The translations under genes and the position numbers were made by a program. Of a stretch of DNA of 64,000 nt, positions 44,535-53,929 are shown one piece after another. Source of the stretch: Lachnobacterium bovis DSM 14045 (GTDB taxonomy: Bacteria; Bacillota; Clostridia; Lachnospirales; Lachnospiraceae); the NCBI RefSeq assembly GCF_900107245.1, contig NZ_FNPG01000016.1, positions 1 to 64,000 on the forward strand, given 5' to 3'. Numbering within the stretch: position 1 is the first letter of the stretch; the number at the start of each line of letters is the position of its first letter. The notes below the pieces were generated by a model that was not told where the DNA came from, did not search any database, and worked only from the letters and a program-made list of their open reading frames with translations.

Positions 44535-44858
44535 TAACGATATTAAAAATGACGAATATATAAAAGGTAATGATAAAGAGGAGTACATAAGTGATGACTT
44601 TATAGAGAATAGCATTCACCGGCTGAGAGATGCTTAAGTATAGCTTATGGAAGGTAGCTTTTGAACCGAGAATCTGAATTGATAGTAAGATTTTACGAGT
44701 GATCTACGTTATAAGATTAAGAGATGCATCAAATAAATGATTTTGATTTTTTTGAAATCTATTTTGTAGTTTTTTTAAATTTGATATTTGATGTAACAAA
44801 GGTGGTACCGCGATAATTCGCCCTTTATACGAGAAATTGTATAGAGGGCTTTTTTTAT
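44535..44858 (+). promoter_or_regulatory. T-box riboswitch of valS
   Basis: A leader of about 320 bases with all main T-box features. The T-box sequence AAAGGTGGTACCGCG is at 44798-44812, followed by the terminator GCCCTTTATAC / GTATAGAGGGC plus T tract (44820-44857). Stem I lies near 44575-44670, with AGGAGTA on the 5' side and GAACC on the 3' side. A GTA at 44654-44656 (in AAGGTAGCTTTTGAACC) is the likely valine specifier codon; this is inferred from position. Uncharged tRNA-Val would pair with specifier and T-box to prevent termination and switch on valS. Confidence 0.95.
44820..44857 (+). terminator. Terminator of the valS T-box
   Basis: GCCCTTTATAC pairs with GTATAGAGGGC, followed by seven T. 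It competes with the antiterminator that uses the T-box bases. Confidence 0.9.
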
Positions 44859-44911
44859 TATTATTCTTAAGATAATTCATATATTTTTACAATACGAAAG
44901 AGAGGAACGAT

Positions 44912-47560
44912 ATGAGTAAAGAACTTAACAAGACATATGATCCAAATGATATTGAGGATCGTCTTTACAAAAAGTGGGAAGATAATGGATATTTCCATGC
45001 AGAAGTAGATAGAAGCAAGAAACCATTTACAATTGTTATGCCCCCACCAAATATTACAGGACAGTTGCATATGGGTCACGCACTTGATAACACTATGCAG
45101 GATATTTTAATTAGATATAAAAGAATGCAAGGTTACAATGCATTATGGCAACCAGGAACTGATCACGCTTCAATTGCAACAGAAGTTAAAGTTATCAAGG
45201 CATTAAAAGATCAAGGCATTGATAAAAACGATTTAACAAGAGAAGAATTCCTTGAAAAATGTTGGGAATGGCGAAAAGAATACGGCGGAAGAATCATTAA
45301 ACAGCTTAAGAAAATGGGCTCTTCAGCAGATTGGGAAAGAGAACGTTTCACAATGGACGAAGGTTGTTCTAAAGCCGTTAAACATGTTTTCGTTAAATTA
45401 TTTGAAAACGGATATATTTACAAAGGATCAAGAATCGTTAACTGGTGTCCAGTTTGTAAAACATCTATTTCTGATGCAGAAGTTGAACATGAAGAACAAG
45501 ATGGATTTTTCTGGCACATTAATTATCCTGTAGTAGGTGAAGAAGGAAGATTCGTAGAAATCGCTACAACTCGTCCAGAGACACTTTTTGGTGATACAGC
45601 AGTTGCAGTAAATCCTAATGATGAAAGATATAAAGATATCATTGGTAAAACATTACAGCTCCCATGTACAGATAGAGAAATTCCAGTTATCGCAGATTCA
45701 TACGTAGATAAAGAGTTTGGAACAGGTTGCGTTAAGATTACACCAGCTCATGACCCTAACGATTTCGAAGTTGGTAAACGTCATAACTTAGAAGAAATCG
45801 TTGTAATTAATGACGATGCTACAATGAATGCTAAAGCAGGCAAATATGCAGGAATGGATCGTTACGAATGTAGAAAAGCATTAGTAAAAGATTTAGAAGA
45901 AATGGGATTACTTGTTAAAGTTGTTCCACATTCACATAACGTAGGAACACATGATAGATGTGGTACTACAGTAGAGCCAATGATTAAAAAACAGTGGTTT
46001 GTTAAAATGGATGAATTAATTAAACCAGCAGTTGAAGGTGTAAAAAACGGAGAAATAGATTTACTTCCAAAACGTATGGATAAAACATATTTCAACTGGA
46101 CAGATAATATCAGAGATTGGTGTATTTCAAGACAGTTATGGTGGGGACATCAGATTCCAGCATATTACTGTGAAGATTGTGGAGAGATGGTTGTATCTGA
46201 AGAAGAAGTTACAGTTTGTCCAAAATGTGGAAAGAAACATATGGTACAAGATCCAGATACACTAGATACTTGGTTCTCATCTGCATTATGGCCATTCTCA
46301 ACATTAGGTTGGCCAGATAATACAGAAGATTTAGATTACTTCTATCCAAACGATGTATTAGTAACAGGTTATGATATTATTTTCTTCTGGGTAATCAGAA
46401 TGATTTTCTCTGGATATGCACAGATGAAAGAAGCGCCATTTAAGACTGTTTTATTCCACGGCTTAGTAAGAGATTCTCAAGGTAGAAAGATGTCTAAGTC
46501 TTTAGGAAACGGTATTGATCCTCTTGAAGTAATTAGCAAGTATGGTGCAGATGCTCTTAGACTTACATTAATTACAGGAAATGCTCCTGGAAATGATATG
46601 AGATTCTATTGGGAAAGAGTTGAAGCTTCAAGAAACTTTGCTAATAAAGTTTGGAATGCATCAAGATTTATTATGATGAACCTTGATGGATTTGAAATTA
46701 CAACTCCTAAGAAAGAAGATTTAAGAAGTGCTGACAAATGGATTTTATCTAAATTCAATACATTAGCTAAGGACGTTACAGAGAACTTAGATAAATTTGA
46801 ATTAGGTATCGCAGTTCAGAAAGTACATGACTTTATTTGGGAAGAATTCTGTGATTGGTATATCGAAATTGCAAAAGTTCGTACATACAAAAAAGATGAA
46901 GACAAAGTATCTGCAAATGCTGCATTATGGACATTAAAGAAAGTATTAATTGATTCACTTAAATTATTACATCCATATATGCCATTTATTACAGAAGAAA
47001 TATTCTGTACAATTCAGTCGGAAGAAGAAACAATCATGCTTTCAAAATGGCCTGAATACAATGAAGAGTATAATTTCCCTGCTGAAGAAGAAGCAATCGA
47101 ACGTTGCAAAGATCTTGTAAAAGGAATTAGAAATGTAAGAACTCAGATGGAAGTTCCACCATCAAGAAAGGCAAAAATCATTGTTGTTTCTGAAAATGAA
47201 GCTGTAGAAAAAATCTTCGAAGATAATAAAGAAGTATACGTTAATCTTGCATTTGCAAGTGAAATCGTAGTTCAAAACAACAAAGAAGGTGTTGCAGAAG
47301 ATGCGGTATCAGTTGTTATTCCAGATGCTACAGTATACTTACCACTTGAAGATTTAGTTGATTTTGAAAAAGAAAAAGAAAGACTTAATAAAGAAAAAGA
47401 AAAATTAGCTAAAGAGCTTAAACGTTCAAAAGGTATGCTTTCAAATGAAAAATTTGTTAACAATGCAAAACCTGAGAAAGTTCAAGAGGAAAGAGACAAA
47501 TTAGCTAAATATGAGCAGATGATGGCCCAGGTTGAAGAACGTCTTTCACAGATGAAATAA
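44912..47560 (+). CDS. valS: Valyl-tRNA synthetase
   Basis: 882 residues; class I aminoacyl-tRNA synthetase. P-P-P-N-I-T-G-Q-L-H-M-G-H is the HIGH motif (His53-His56), G-R-K-M-S-K-S-L-G is the KMSKS loop (526-530), the editing (CP1) domain with T-T-R-P-E-T-L-F-G-D-T-A lies between, and the C-terminus has the coiled-coil arm of ValRS. Two zinc-like C-x-x-C pairs (about residues 165-170 and 413-432) are present. GAGAGGA precedes the ATG. Its expression is controlled by the T-box leader. Confidence 0.97.
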   Translation: MSKELNKTYDPNDIEDRLYKKWEDNGYFHAEVDRSKKPFTIVMPPPNITGQLHMGHALDNTMQDILIRYKRMQGYNALWQPGTDHASIATEVKVIKALKDQGIDKNDLTREEFLEKCWEWRKEYGGRIIKQLKKMGSSADWERERFTMDEGCSKAVKHVFVKLFENGYIYKGSRIVNWCPVCKTSISDAEVEHEEQDGFFWHINYPVVGEEGRFVEIATTRPETLFGDTAVAVNPNDERYKDIIGKTLQLPCTDREIPVIADSYVDKEFGTGCVKITPAHDPNDFEVGKRHNLEEIVVINDDATMNAKAGKYAGMDRYECRKALVKDLEEMGLLVKVVPHSHNVGTHDRCGTTVEPMIKKQWFVKMDELIKPAVEGVKNGEIDLLPKRMDKTYFNWTDNIRDWCISRQLWWGHQIPAYYCEDCGEMVVSEEEVTVCPKCGKKHMVQDPDTLDTWFSSALWPFSTLGWPDNTEDLDYFYPNDVLVTGYDIIFFWVIRMIFSGYAQMKEAPFKTVLFHGLVRDSQGRKMSKSLGNGIDPLEVISKYGADALRLTLITGNAPGNDMRFYWERVEASRNFANKVWNASRFIMMNLDGFEITTPKKEDLRSADKWILSKFNTLAKDVTENLDKFELGIAVQKVHDFIWEEFCDWYIEIAKVRTYKKDEDKVSANAALWTLKKVLIDSLKLLHPYMPFITEEIFCTIQSEEETIMLSKWPEYNEEYNFPAEEEAIERCKDLVKGIRNVRTQMEVPPSRKAKIIVVSENEAVEKIFEDNKEVYVNLAFASEIVVQNNKEGVAEDAVSVVIPDATVYLPLEDLVDFEKEKERLNKEKEKLAKELKRSKGMLSNEKFVNNAKPEKVQEERDKLAKYEQMMAQVEERLSQMK

Positions 47561-47585
47561 GTATTTGTAAAAAATAAATAATTTT

Positions 47586-47646
47586 AAGACGGAGATAATT
47601 AATCATAGATGATAAATCTTAAAAAATGATTGTCTCCGTCTTTTTT
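47586..47646 (+). terminator. Terminator after valS
   Basis: AAGACGGAGA (47586-47595) pairs with TCTCCGTCTT (from 47633), extended by AATCAT/ATGATT, and ends in a T tract. Confidence 0.85.
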
Positions 47647-47764
47647 ATTGAGTTTATGAATTAAGCTTTACTATTCTATAATTTTGTCCGAAAAAATAAG
47701 TAAGGTGCTGTGGATATACTTAAAGCAACTGATAACCAATAGATAGTGGGGAGCAAAAAAGCAT

Positions 47765-49165
47765 ATGGCAGATGTAAAAGCAAAAAAAGATAGAAAAAAA
47801 CCAGTAATAAGAGTTTCATATAATGAAATGGAAGCTTTTATGATGCTTCCAATGCTTGAAGAAGATGACGAACCATATACCTTAGAAGAAATATATGCAG
47901 CAATAGATAGAGCAGGTGTGAAAAGTGGTTTAAAAACAGATTTGTTAGAACAGATTGTAAAAGATCAATCCTGTGGTTATGAACATCTTATAGCAGAAGG
48001 TGAAGAAGCCGTCGATGGTATTGACGGTTATTTTGAATATAATTTTAATACAGATTTGAATAGACGCCCAACTATTAGACCGGATGGTTCCGTTGATTAT
48101 TGGAGTATTCATCTAGTAGAAATAGTAGAAGAAGGCCAGGTAGTTGCAATGTATCATGAACCAATCCAGGGCAGTAACGGCATGTCTGTAAAAGGTAAAT
48201 TAAGAAAAGCAAAAAGAGGAAGACCATTACCTCCACTTAAAGGAAAAGGATTTAACAGATCGGAAGATAATTTAGTATACACTTCACAGATGGATGGAAA
48301 GATAGACATGAAGAATGGAAGAATAAATATTGTTCCAGTGTATGAGGTGTATGGAAATGCAGATTTATCTACAGGAAATATAGATTTTAATGGTGATGTT
48401 ATAGTTCATGGAAACGTAACAACAGGTGTCAGTATTAAGGCACAGGGAAGTGTTACAGTCGATGGTGTAGTTGAAGCAAGTTCGATAGAAGCTAATACGG
48501 ATATTGTTTTAAGAGGTGGTGTACTCGGGAAAAAAAGAGGAAAAGTAATGGCTAAAGGTTGCATATATGCTAAATTTTTTGAGTATGTCAATGTAGAAGC
48601 TTGTGGATTTATAGAAGCGGATTCTTTTTTAGATTGCAATGTATATTGTGAAGATGAGATTAAACTTAATGGAAAGAAAGGAAGTATAATAGGCGGAAGA
48701 ATAGAAGCTATTAAAGGAATAACAGCCAACTGTCTAGGAAATGACAGTTATAAAAAGACAGCTGTGCAAGTTGGTATGGGAATCGAATTGCTAAAGCGAG
48801 TTAATAATGCAGAGAATGAATTGCAAGAAGTTCAGTCAATAGTTGACAAGCTTACCGAAGGAATAAAACAATTTGATGAACTTGGTAAAGAAAAAAATAT
48901 AGATGTAAAAAAAGATGAACGTCGAGTAGCTTTAGTAAGAGCAAAAATCGCTAAAACTGCTGATTTAAATGTCTCTAAAGAAAAAGTAGAATACGTTCAC
49001 AAACTCCTCGAAAAAGCAAAAGGAGCGGATATTAAAATCACTAAAAAAGTTTATCCTGGTTCAACAGTTTCAATAGATAGTCTGGTGATTGTTGTAAAAG
49101 ATGAACAAAACGGAGTTAATTTTGTGATAAATGAAGAGAACAATCTAGTTATGTATCCGTTGTAG
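47765..49165 (+). CDS. FapA family protein (DUF342), beta-helix polymer-like
   Basis: 466 residues. The N-terminal half has the FapA region (residues 40-175, P-I-Q-G-S-N-G-M-S-V-K-G); a right-handed beta-helix made of short glycine/valine repeats (about 200-330, V-Y-G-N-A-D-L, I-V-H-G-N-V, V-T-V-D-G-V) follows; a C-terminal coiled coil (340-410) leads to a short end domain. DUF342 proteins are common in clostridia and Vibrio; one, FapA, links to flagellar assembly, but no flagellar genes are seen here. Predicted cytoplasmic. Confidence 0.85.
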   Translation: MADVKAKKDRKKPVIRVSYNEMEAFMMLPMLEEDDEPYTLEEIYAAIDRAGVKSGLKTDLLEQIVKDQSCGYEHLIAEGEEAVDGIDGYFEYNFNTDLNRRPTIRPDGSVDYWSIHLVEIVEEGQVVAMYHEPIQGSNGMSVKGKLRKAKRGRPLPPLKGKGFNRSEDNLVYTSQMDGKIDMKNGRINIVPVYEVYGNADLSTGNIDFNGDVIVHGNVTTGVSIKAQGSVTVDGVVEASSIEANTDIVLRGGVLGKKRGKVMAKGCIYAKFFEYVNVEACGFIEADSFLDCNVYCEDEIKLNGKKGSIIGGRIEAIKGITANCLGNDSYKKTAVQVGMGIELLKRVNNAENELQEVQSIVDKLTEGIKQFDELGKEKNIDVKKDERRVALVRAKIAKTADLNVSKEKVEYVHKLLEKAKGADIKITKKVYPGSTVSIDSLVIVVKDEQNGVNFVINEENNLVMYPL

Positions 49166-49252
49166 AGATAAAACATTTTTACTCAATTTGGATATATCTA
49201 AGAATTTGTATGAAATCTTAAAATTTCATAAAAAAATATTTGGAATAATTGC

Positions 49253-49288
49253 GCCACTATATTATAATAAATATAGTGGCTTTTTTTT
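49253..49288 (+). terminator. Terminator after the DUF342 gene
   Basis: GCCACTATAT (49253-49262) pairs with ATATAGTGGC (49271-49280), followed by eight T. Confidence 0.85.
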
Positions 49289-49410
49289 GAGCCATTATTT
49301 GTGTGTTGTAATTTAAGAATTACTTAATATAAATAGACTCATAAAAGAATATATTTTTAAATATAAATCAGGTGGTTTTTGATACTATCATAGAATATTC
49401 GGAGGATAAA

Positions 49411-49554
49411 ATGATTAAATTAGAAGAAGAATTAAAAAACTTTCAACCAAGCTTAGAAGTAGATGAAGTTGAGGATGCAATACAGAATCATGATTTAACA
49501 GATGTTGCTGACATTATTACAGATATTTTGTTGGAAGCCAAAGATAATAAATAA
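49411..49554 (+). CDS. Short acidic peptide of unknown function
   Basis: 47 residues from the ATG at 49411, behind GGAGG five bases upstream; the longer frame from 49372 is not supported by a ribosome binding site. Acidic and helical, with E-E-L-K-N-F and D-L-T-D-V-A-D-I-I-T-D-I-L. It is 18 bases upstream of the TPR gene, so it is probably part of that transcript. No family recognised. Confidence 0.55.
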   Translation: MIKLEEELKNFQPSLEVDEVEDAIQNHDLTDVADIITDILLEAKDNK

Positions 49555-49572
49555 AGAAAAAGAGGTAAAGAC

Positions 49573-51021
49573 ATGATTTGTTATAAATGCAGAAAAGAAG
49601 TCGAAAATGCAAAGGTTTGTCCAAATTGCGGTGCAGATCTTAAGATTTTTTATAAAGTAAAGAATTTATCAAATGTCTACTACAACGATGCTTTAGAAAA
49701 GGCAAACGCAAGAGATTTATCTGGAGCAGTTGTAAGTTTAAGAAATAGTTTGAAATTTAACAAATATAATATTAATGCTAGAAATTTGTTGGGCTTGGTT
49801 TATTTTGAATTAGGTGAGTTTGTAGATGCTTTATGTGAATGGGTAATCAGTAAGAATTATCAGAGCGAAGATAACCTTGCCAATAAATATTTAGAAGAAA
49901 TTCAAGAGAATCAAGGTAGATTAGAGACAATCAATCACACAATTAAAAAATATAATCAGGCTTACAGTTTATGCGTGGAAGGTAATTATGATATGGCTGC
50001 CATTCAGCTTAAAAAGCTAATTACAATGGATTATAAGATGATAAAGTCATTCCAGTTACTTGCGCTTGTATATATCAAGGAAGGAAAATTCGATCAAGCT
50101 AAGAAAGTTTTACGTGAGGCTCAAAAAATCGATACAGATAATCCTTTAATATCAAGATATATTAAATTAGTTATTAAAGAACTTAAGAAAAGACCTAGAG
50201 TTAAGAAACAATCAAATGATACAATTTCTTACATGGAAGGAAATGATGAAATCATTCGTCCAAAGAGATTTCAGTATTATTCAGTAGGTAGTTCTATATT
50301 ATATTTAATTATGGGATTATTTATTGGAACATTAGCAGCAGCATTTTTACTTTTACCAAATGCGCAAAAAAATGCTAATACAGAGGCTAATCAGAAATTA
50401 AAATCATCAAATGAGACGGTTTCGATGAAAGAAGGGGAAATAACTTCTTTAAAAGCTAAAGTAAAAGAGTTAGAAGGCAAGTTAAAAACAGATGGTTCGA
50501 CTGCTGATCAGATGCAGAACACAAAGAACACATACGAGGCATTATTAAATGCATATGTTATGTATATAGGAAAAGATTATGTGGGTTCGGGTGATTTATT
50601 AGCATCAATTGATACTAAATATTTGTCAGAAAACGCCGTAAATACATATAATACAATAAATGCTCAGATTAGTGACTCTTATATGAATACACTTTTTGCA
50701 CAAGGAACTGCTTCATACAAGAAGAGTGATTATCAGGGAGCAATTACAAGTTTATTAAAAGTAGTAAATAAGGATCAGGCATATAAAGCAGGAGATGCAG
50801 CATTTTATCTTGCACAAGCTTATGCAAAAGCAGGAGATATTGCATCTGCACAAAAATATTATCAGTATATTGTAGATTCATTCCCAGCAACTAAGAAAGC
50901 TACAACTGCTAAGAACTTCCTTATGACTCATCCAGCGGCTCCACAGCCAGCAGCAGATCCAAATGCACAGCAACAGCAAGCGGATCCAAACGCACAGCAA
51001 CAACAACCTGTAACACAATAG
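49573..51021 (+). CDS. Membrane protein with zinc ribbon and TPR repeats on both sides
   Basis: 482 residues: an N-terminal zinc ribbon (C-Y-K-C ... C-P-N-C, residues 3-18), cytoplasmic TPR repeats (about 35-195), one transmembrane helix (about 237-262), a coiled coil (about 275-305), then external TPR-like repeats (about 320-455) and a low-complexity tail with D-P-N-A-Q-Q-Q-Q twice. No enzyme motif. The layout suggests a scaffold linking cytoplasm and envelope. AGAGG precedes the ATG; terminator follows. Confidence 0.75.
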   Translation: MICYKCRKEVENAKVCPNCGADLKIFYKVKNLSNVYYNDALEKANARDLSGAVVSLRNSLKFNKYNINARNLLGLVYFELGEFVDALCEWVISKNYQSEDNLANKYLEEIQENQGRLETINHTIKKYNQAYSLCVEGNYDMAAIQLKKLITMDYKMIKSFQLLALVYIKEGKFDQAKKVLREAQKIDTDNPLISRYIKLVIKELKKRPRVKKQSNDTISYMEGNDEIIRPKRFQYYSVGSSILYLIMGLFIGTLAAAFLLLPNAQKNANTEANQKLKSSNETVSMKEGEITSLKAKVKELEGKLKTDGSTADQMQNTKNTYEALLNAYVMYIGKDYVGSGDLLASIDTKYLSENAVNTYNTINAQISDSYMNTLFAQGTASYKKSDYQGAITSLLKVVNKDQAYKAGDAAFYLAQAYAKAGDIASAQKYYQYIVDSFPATKKATTAKNFLMTHPAAPQPAADPNAQQQQADPNAQQQQPVTQ

Positions 51022-51066
51022 GTTTGTGATTTATAGATATTTATATAAAAGTATATTATTGAAATG

Positions 51067-51105
51067 AAGGACTTTGTTTGGCGCTAGTCAAAGAAGTCCT
51101 TTTTT
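51067..51105 (+). terminator. Terminator after the TPR gene
   Basis: AAGGACTTTG (51067-51076) pairs with CAAAG-AAGTCCTT (from 51089), with one bulge, followed by a T tract. Confidence 0.8.
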
Positions 51106-51234
51106 ATAAGCTCTTTGTCAAGAGTTGGGGAATGTATAAAAAATTCAAACTAAAATATTGACTTTCTAATATAAATGATTAAAATCTAAAGTGTAGGGAA
51201 AAATAAAGGAAAACTATATTAGGAGGTAATAGTT

Positions 51235-51261
51235 ATGAAGGGTTTAAAAAAAAGAATATGA
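51235..51261 (+). CDS. Eight-codon leader ORF overlapping the next start codon
   Basis: An ATG at 51235 behind a perfect AGGAGG (51221-51226, eight bases away) opens a frame of eight codons (M-K-G-L-K-K-R-I) ending with TGA at 51259-51261. That stop overlaps the ATG (51258) of the following membrane protein gene, which has no good ribosome binding site of its own. The peptide itself may do nothing; the arrangement suggests translational coupling, or a frameshift that has split a former longer start. Confidence 0.5.
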   Translation: MKGLKKRI

Positions 51262-51719
51262 AGAATAAAAAAGAAGTAACTAAATCTTTATTTCGAAAAG
51301 TTGATATAGTTGAATTAGGGTGTGCATATATAGCAGTTTTTTTTACTGAAACTTTCATTTGCTATATGAAAAATTTACATTTAAATCTAGCGCAGAGAGA
51401 AATTGCAGAGCAGATTATATCACATAAGGTATTGATAGAGTTACTTCTTTCTCTTTTGGTAGTAGTGTTTCATTATCAGTTTTTGGTTAGAAAAAAAACT
51501 GAGATATTTTGTAGAATTTTAGTAGGAGATACAATGAGAGAAATGACTGTACGGTACTTGAAAGACTGTATGAGAATATTAGGAAGCACATTTCTAGTTT
51601 GTGTTTTGGTGAAGTTTGTTTTTATGCTAGATTTGAGAGGAAGTTATTATTTGTTGTGTCTTTTCATGTTATTCATTTTAATAAGTTTAAGTCAGGTGCA
51701 TAGATATGAAAAATTTTAG
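51258..51719 (+). CDS. Multi-pass membrane protein of an ABC operon, unknown family
   Basis: 153 residues with about four hydrophobic segments (around 18-35, 57-76, 108-125 and 128-145). No family recognised. It has no Shine-Dalgarno at the right distance, and is probably translated by coupling with the leader ORF. It overlaps the next permease gene by 14 bases. In small ABC operons of this kind such proteins are often permease partners or immunity proteins. Confidence 0.55.
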   Translation: MKNKKEVTKSLFRKVDIVELGCAYIAVFFTETFICYMKNLHLNLAQREIAEQIISHKVLIELLLSLLVVVFHYQFLVRKKTEIFCRILVGDTMREMTVRYLKDCMRILGSTFLVCVLVKFVFMLDLRGSYYLLCLFMLFILISLSQVHRYEKF

Positions 51720-52929
51720 TTTTTTTATAAAAAAGATCTTTTTAAAGAGGTGGATTTTAAGTCTAACGTTGATATTTTTCTTGTTATCAGCAAATTTTTT
51801 GATTTTTACAGCAGTTCGTTCTTTATTTTTAACAAGGGGTGGCTATGATGAAATGAGTAGGTTAAATAAGAATGGAATTTTTGTCTCCAATCTTGATCCT
51901 AGTAGTGCGGGGGTTGATGTAACATCAGTTGAACCAAAGAGAGTAAATGGAGTCTATGATTATATAGATAAAAATTTCAAATATGCATTGCATAATGAAG
52001 GGGATTTAATAACTATCCCAAATGATAAATCAATGGATGTTCCGTTAGTGTATATGAATAAAGAATATTATGATTTAAATGGTTTAAAGTCAAAAGTTGG
52101 TAAAAAGCTTTATTTTGATTATAGATTAAAGAGTGATAAAATACCTGTTTTTGTTGGTGCAGGTCTTAGTAAGAATTATCCGATAGGTGCGGAGATAAAA
52201 ACTGAAATTCCAGCGTTAGGTCGTAAAGTTACACTTAAAGTGCAGGGAATATTGAAAAAGAATGAGTGTCATGCAAATTATTATGCACTTAATTCAATGA
52301 GTTATTATAATTACTCAATAATTATTCCTATTAATAAAGAATTCTTTATGAAAGCTAATTCAGCATTTAAAGTTGATACTATACTTGAAACCATAATTAT
52401 TAATGGTTCTAAGGAGAGTGTTTCTAATTTAAGCAAGGAAATTCATGATGAATGGAAGATAAAAGTTAATTTCTATAGTCAAAAGGAAAATAACGAATTT
52501 TTTGAAGACTATTATTTATATAGAATGAGATTGATTGTAATTTTGACAATTATTTTTCTTGCTATTATTATTGGAGTTTCAATATGGAATGCAGTAGTGT
52601 GTGTAAGATTAATGAAAAAAGATTTTACAATTAATTTATTAGTAGGAATGAGTTATAAAGAATTGAAAAAGATTTTGTATAAATCATTTGCTATAATTTT
52701 CACATTGAATATCTTGGTTGTTTCGGTTCACTCGGCAATGTGTAGAGTTATTGCTTGGAAAAGCAAGAATGCATTGGTAGTGTCATATGGCTTTCTAGGC
52801 TTAGCTAGTAATGAGTGGCTAGGAGTGTTAGCAATGATTTTAGTAGATAGTTTAATTGGAGTTATTATAGTGGAGTGTATAGTTAAAAGAATCAAAAAGA
52901 TTCCTATATCGTTGGGAGTAATGCAATGA
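51706..52929 (+). CDS. FtsX/MacB-like ABC permease
   Basis: 407 residues with four membrane helices: one at the N-terminus (about 12-38), a large external domain (about 40-280) and three at the C-terminus (about 283-303, 325-350 and 370-392). This is the MacB/FtsX layout, in which the permease works with a separate ATPase in mechanotransmission rather than transport through the membrane. Its start overlaps the upstream gene, its stop overlaps the ATPase start (ATGA). Similar modules are linked to bacteriocin release or to lipoprotein or peptide resistance. Confidence 0.75.
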   Translation: MKNFSFFIKKIFLKRWILSLTLIFFLLSANFLIFTAVRSLFLTRGGYDEMSRLNKNGIFVSNLDPSSAGVDVTSVEPKRVNGVYDYIDKNFKYALHNEGDLITIPNDKSMDVPLVYMNKEYYDLNGLKSKVGKKLYFDYRLKSDKIPVFVGAGLSKNYPIGAEIKTEIPALGRKVTLKVQGILKKNECHANYYALNSMSYYNYSIIIPINKEFFMKANSAFKVDTILETIIINGSKESVSNLSKEIHDEWKIKVNFYSQKENNEFFEDYYLYRMRLIVILTIIFLAIIIGVSIWNAVVCVRLMKKDFTINLLVGMSYKELKKILYKSFAIIFTLNILVVSVHSAMCRVIAWKSKNALVVSYGFLGLASNEWLGVLAMILVDSLIGVIIVECIVKRIKKIPISLGVMQ

Positions 52930-53585
52930 GTAGAGTAATAGAATTAGAGATTAAAGAAAAAAAATTTAAAAATGAATCATTATCGAGTTTAGAAAATTTT
53001 AAACTTGAGGTTAATGAAGGTGAAAAAATTGCAATTATTGGAGAATCAGGTGTTGGGAAAAGTACTTTGCTTAACATCATTGGATTATTAGATGGTGATT
53101 TTAGTGGAGAATATAATATATTTGGTTTATCACGTAAAGAAATGTGTGATAAAGAGTTAGCGAGTTTCAGAAATAATAAAATTGGTTTTGTGCTTCAAGA
53201 GTCAGCGCTGATAGATACATTGTCAATTGAAGAAAACATAAAACTTCCATTGTGTTATGCTGATAACGAGCAAAAACAGTTTACGTTACAGGATTTTGAA
53301 AAAATCACAAAAGCAATAAGAATAGAGAATATTCTAAAGAAGAAGCCTTTAGGTTGTTCTGGAGGAGAAAGAGCTAGAGCAGTACTTGCTAGAGGGCTGA
53401 TTATGAAACCAAAAATTATTTTAGCAGATGAGCCAACAGCATCTTTGGATGAAGATAATAAAGAAAGAATAGTAGAATTACTTTTCAAAATGAATAAAAA
53501 GTATAATACTACAATAATTACAGTTACTCATGATTTAGAAGTGGCTAAACGCCATGACAGAATCATTAAGTTAGAAAGGAGATAA
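52926..53585 (+). CDS. ABC transporter ATPase, MacB/LolD type
   Basis: 219 residues, a single nucleotide-binding domain. Walker A G-E-S-G-V-G-K-S-T, Q-loop V-L-Q-E-S-A-L-I-D-T-L, signature C-S-G-G-E-R-A-R, Walker B I-I-L-A-D-E-P-T-A-S-L-D and switch V-T-H-D are all present. The phrase after the Q-loop and the small size are like ATPases of lactococcin-972-type bacteriocin ABC systems, an inference. It pairs with the upstream permease. Confidence 0.9.
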   Translation: MSRVIELEIKEKKFKNESLSSLENFKLEVNEGEKIAIIGESGVGKSTLLNIIGLLDGDFSGEYNIFGLSRKEMCDKELASFRNNKIGFVLQESALIDTLSIEENIKLPLCYADNEQKQFTLQDFEKITKAIRIENILKKKPLGCSGGERARAVLARGLIMKPKIILADEPTASLDEDNKERIVELLFKMNKKYNTTIITVTHDLEVAKRHDRIIKLERR

Positions 53586-53589
53586 TGAA

Positions 53590-53745
53590 ATGGGATTTTG
53601 GGTTATGATAGGTTCACTATTATTAGGAATTTTTGCTATTAGTTTTGGAGCCAATAATATCAAAAAAACAAAGTGGTCTAAAGCGTTAATAGCAGTAGGT
53701 GGATTATTTGTTTTAGCGGCAGTTGTTTTGGCTTTACCAAAATAA
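53590..53745 (+). CDS. 51-residue two-helix membrane peptide at the end of the ABC operon
   Basis: Found by reading the sequence after the ATPase gene: ATG at 53590 behind AAGGAG (53576-53581), stop TAA at 53743-53745. Hydrophobic helices lie at about residues 3-20 and 31-49, separated by a short basic loop (K-K-T-K-W-S-K). No family recognised. It closes the operon 5 bases after the ATPase stop. It could be an accessory or immunity peptide, or a regulator of the transporter. Confidence 0.6.
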   Translation: MGFWVMIGSLLLGIFAISFGANNIKKTKWSKALIAVGGLFVLAAVVLALPK

Positions 53746-53902
53746 TGAAGTTTTAAGAATGAAAAGGTATGTTAACAGTAACATAAATACATATTTTCAA
53801 ATTGTCTTAAATAGATGGATGCTAAGTTGTATTATTGTACAGCTTGCATCCATTTTTTCACTTAAATAGAAAATGATATATAAAATAAATAATCTGAACA
53901 AA

Positions 53903-53929
53903 TTAGCACTCACCACTTGACAGTGCTAA
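53903..53929 (+). promoter_or_regulatory. CIRCE operator (HrcA) in front of clpB
   Basis: TTAGCACTC, nine bases, CAGTGCTAA matches the CIRCE consensus TTAGCACTC-N9-GAGTGCTAA with one difference. It overlaps the -35 of the promoter, where HrcA would block RNA polymerase, so clpB should be heat-inducible by release of HrcA. Confidence 0.92.
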
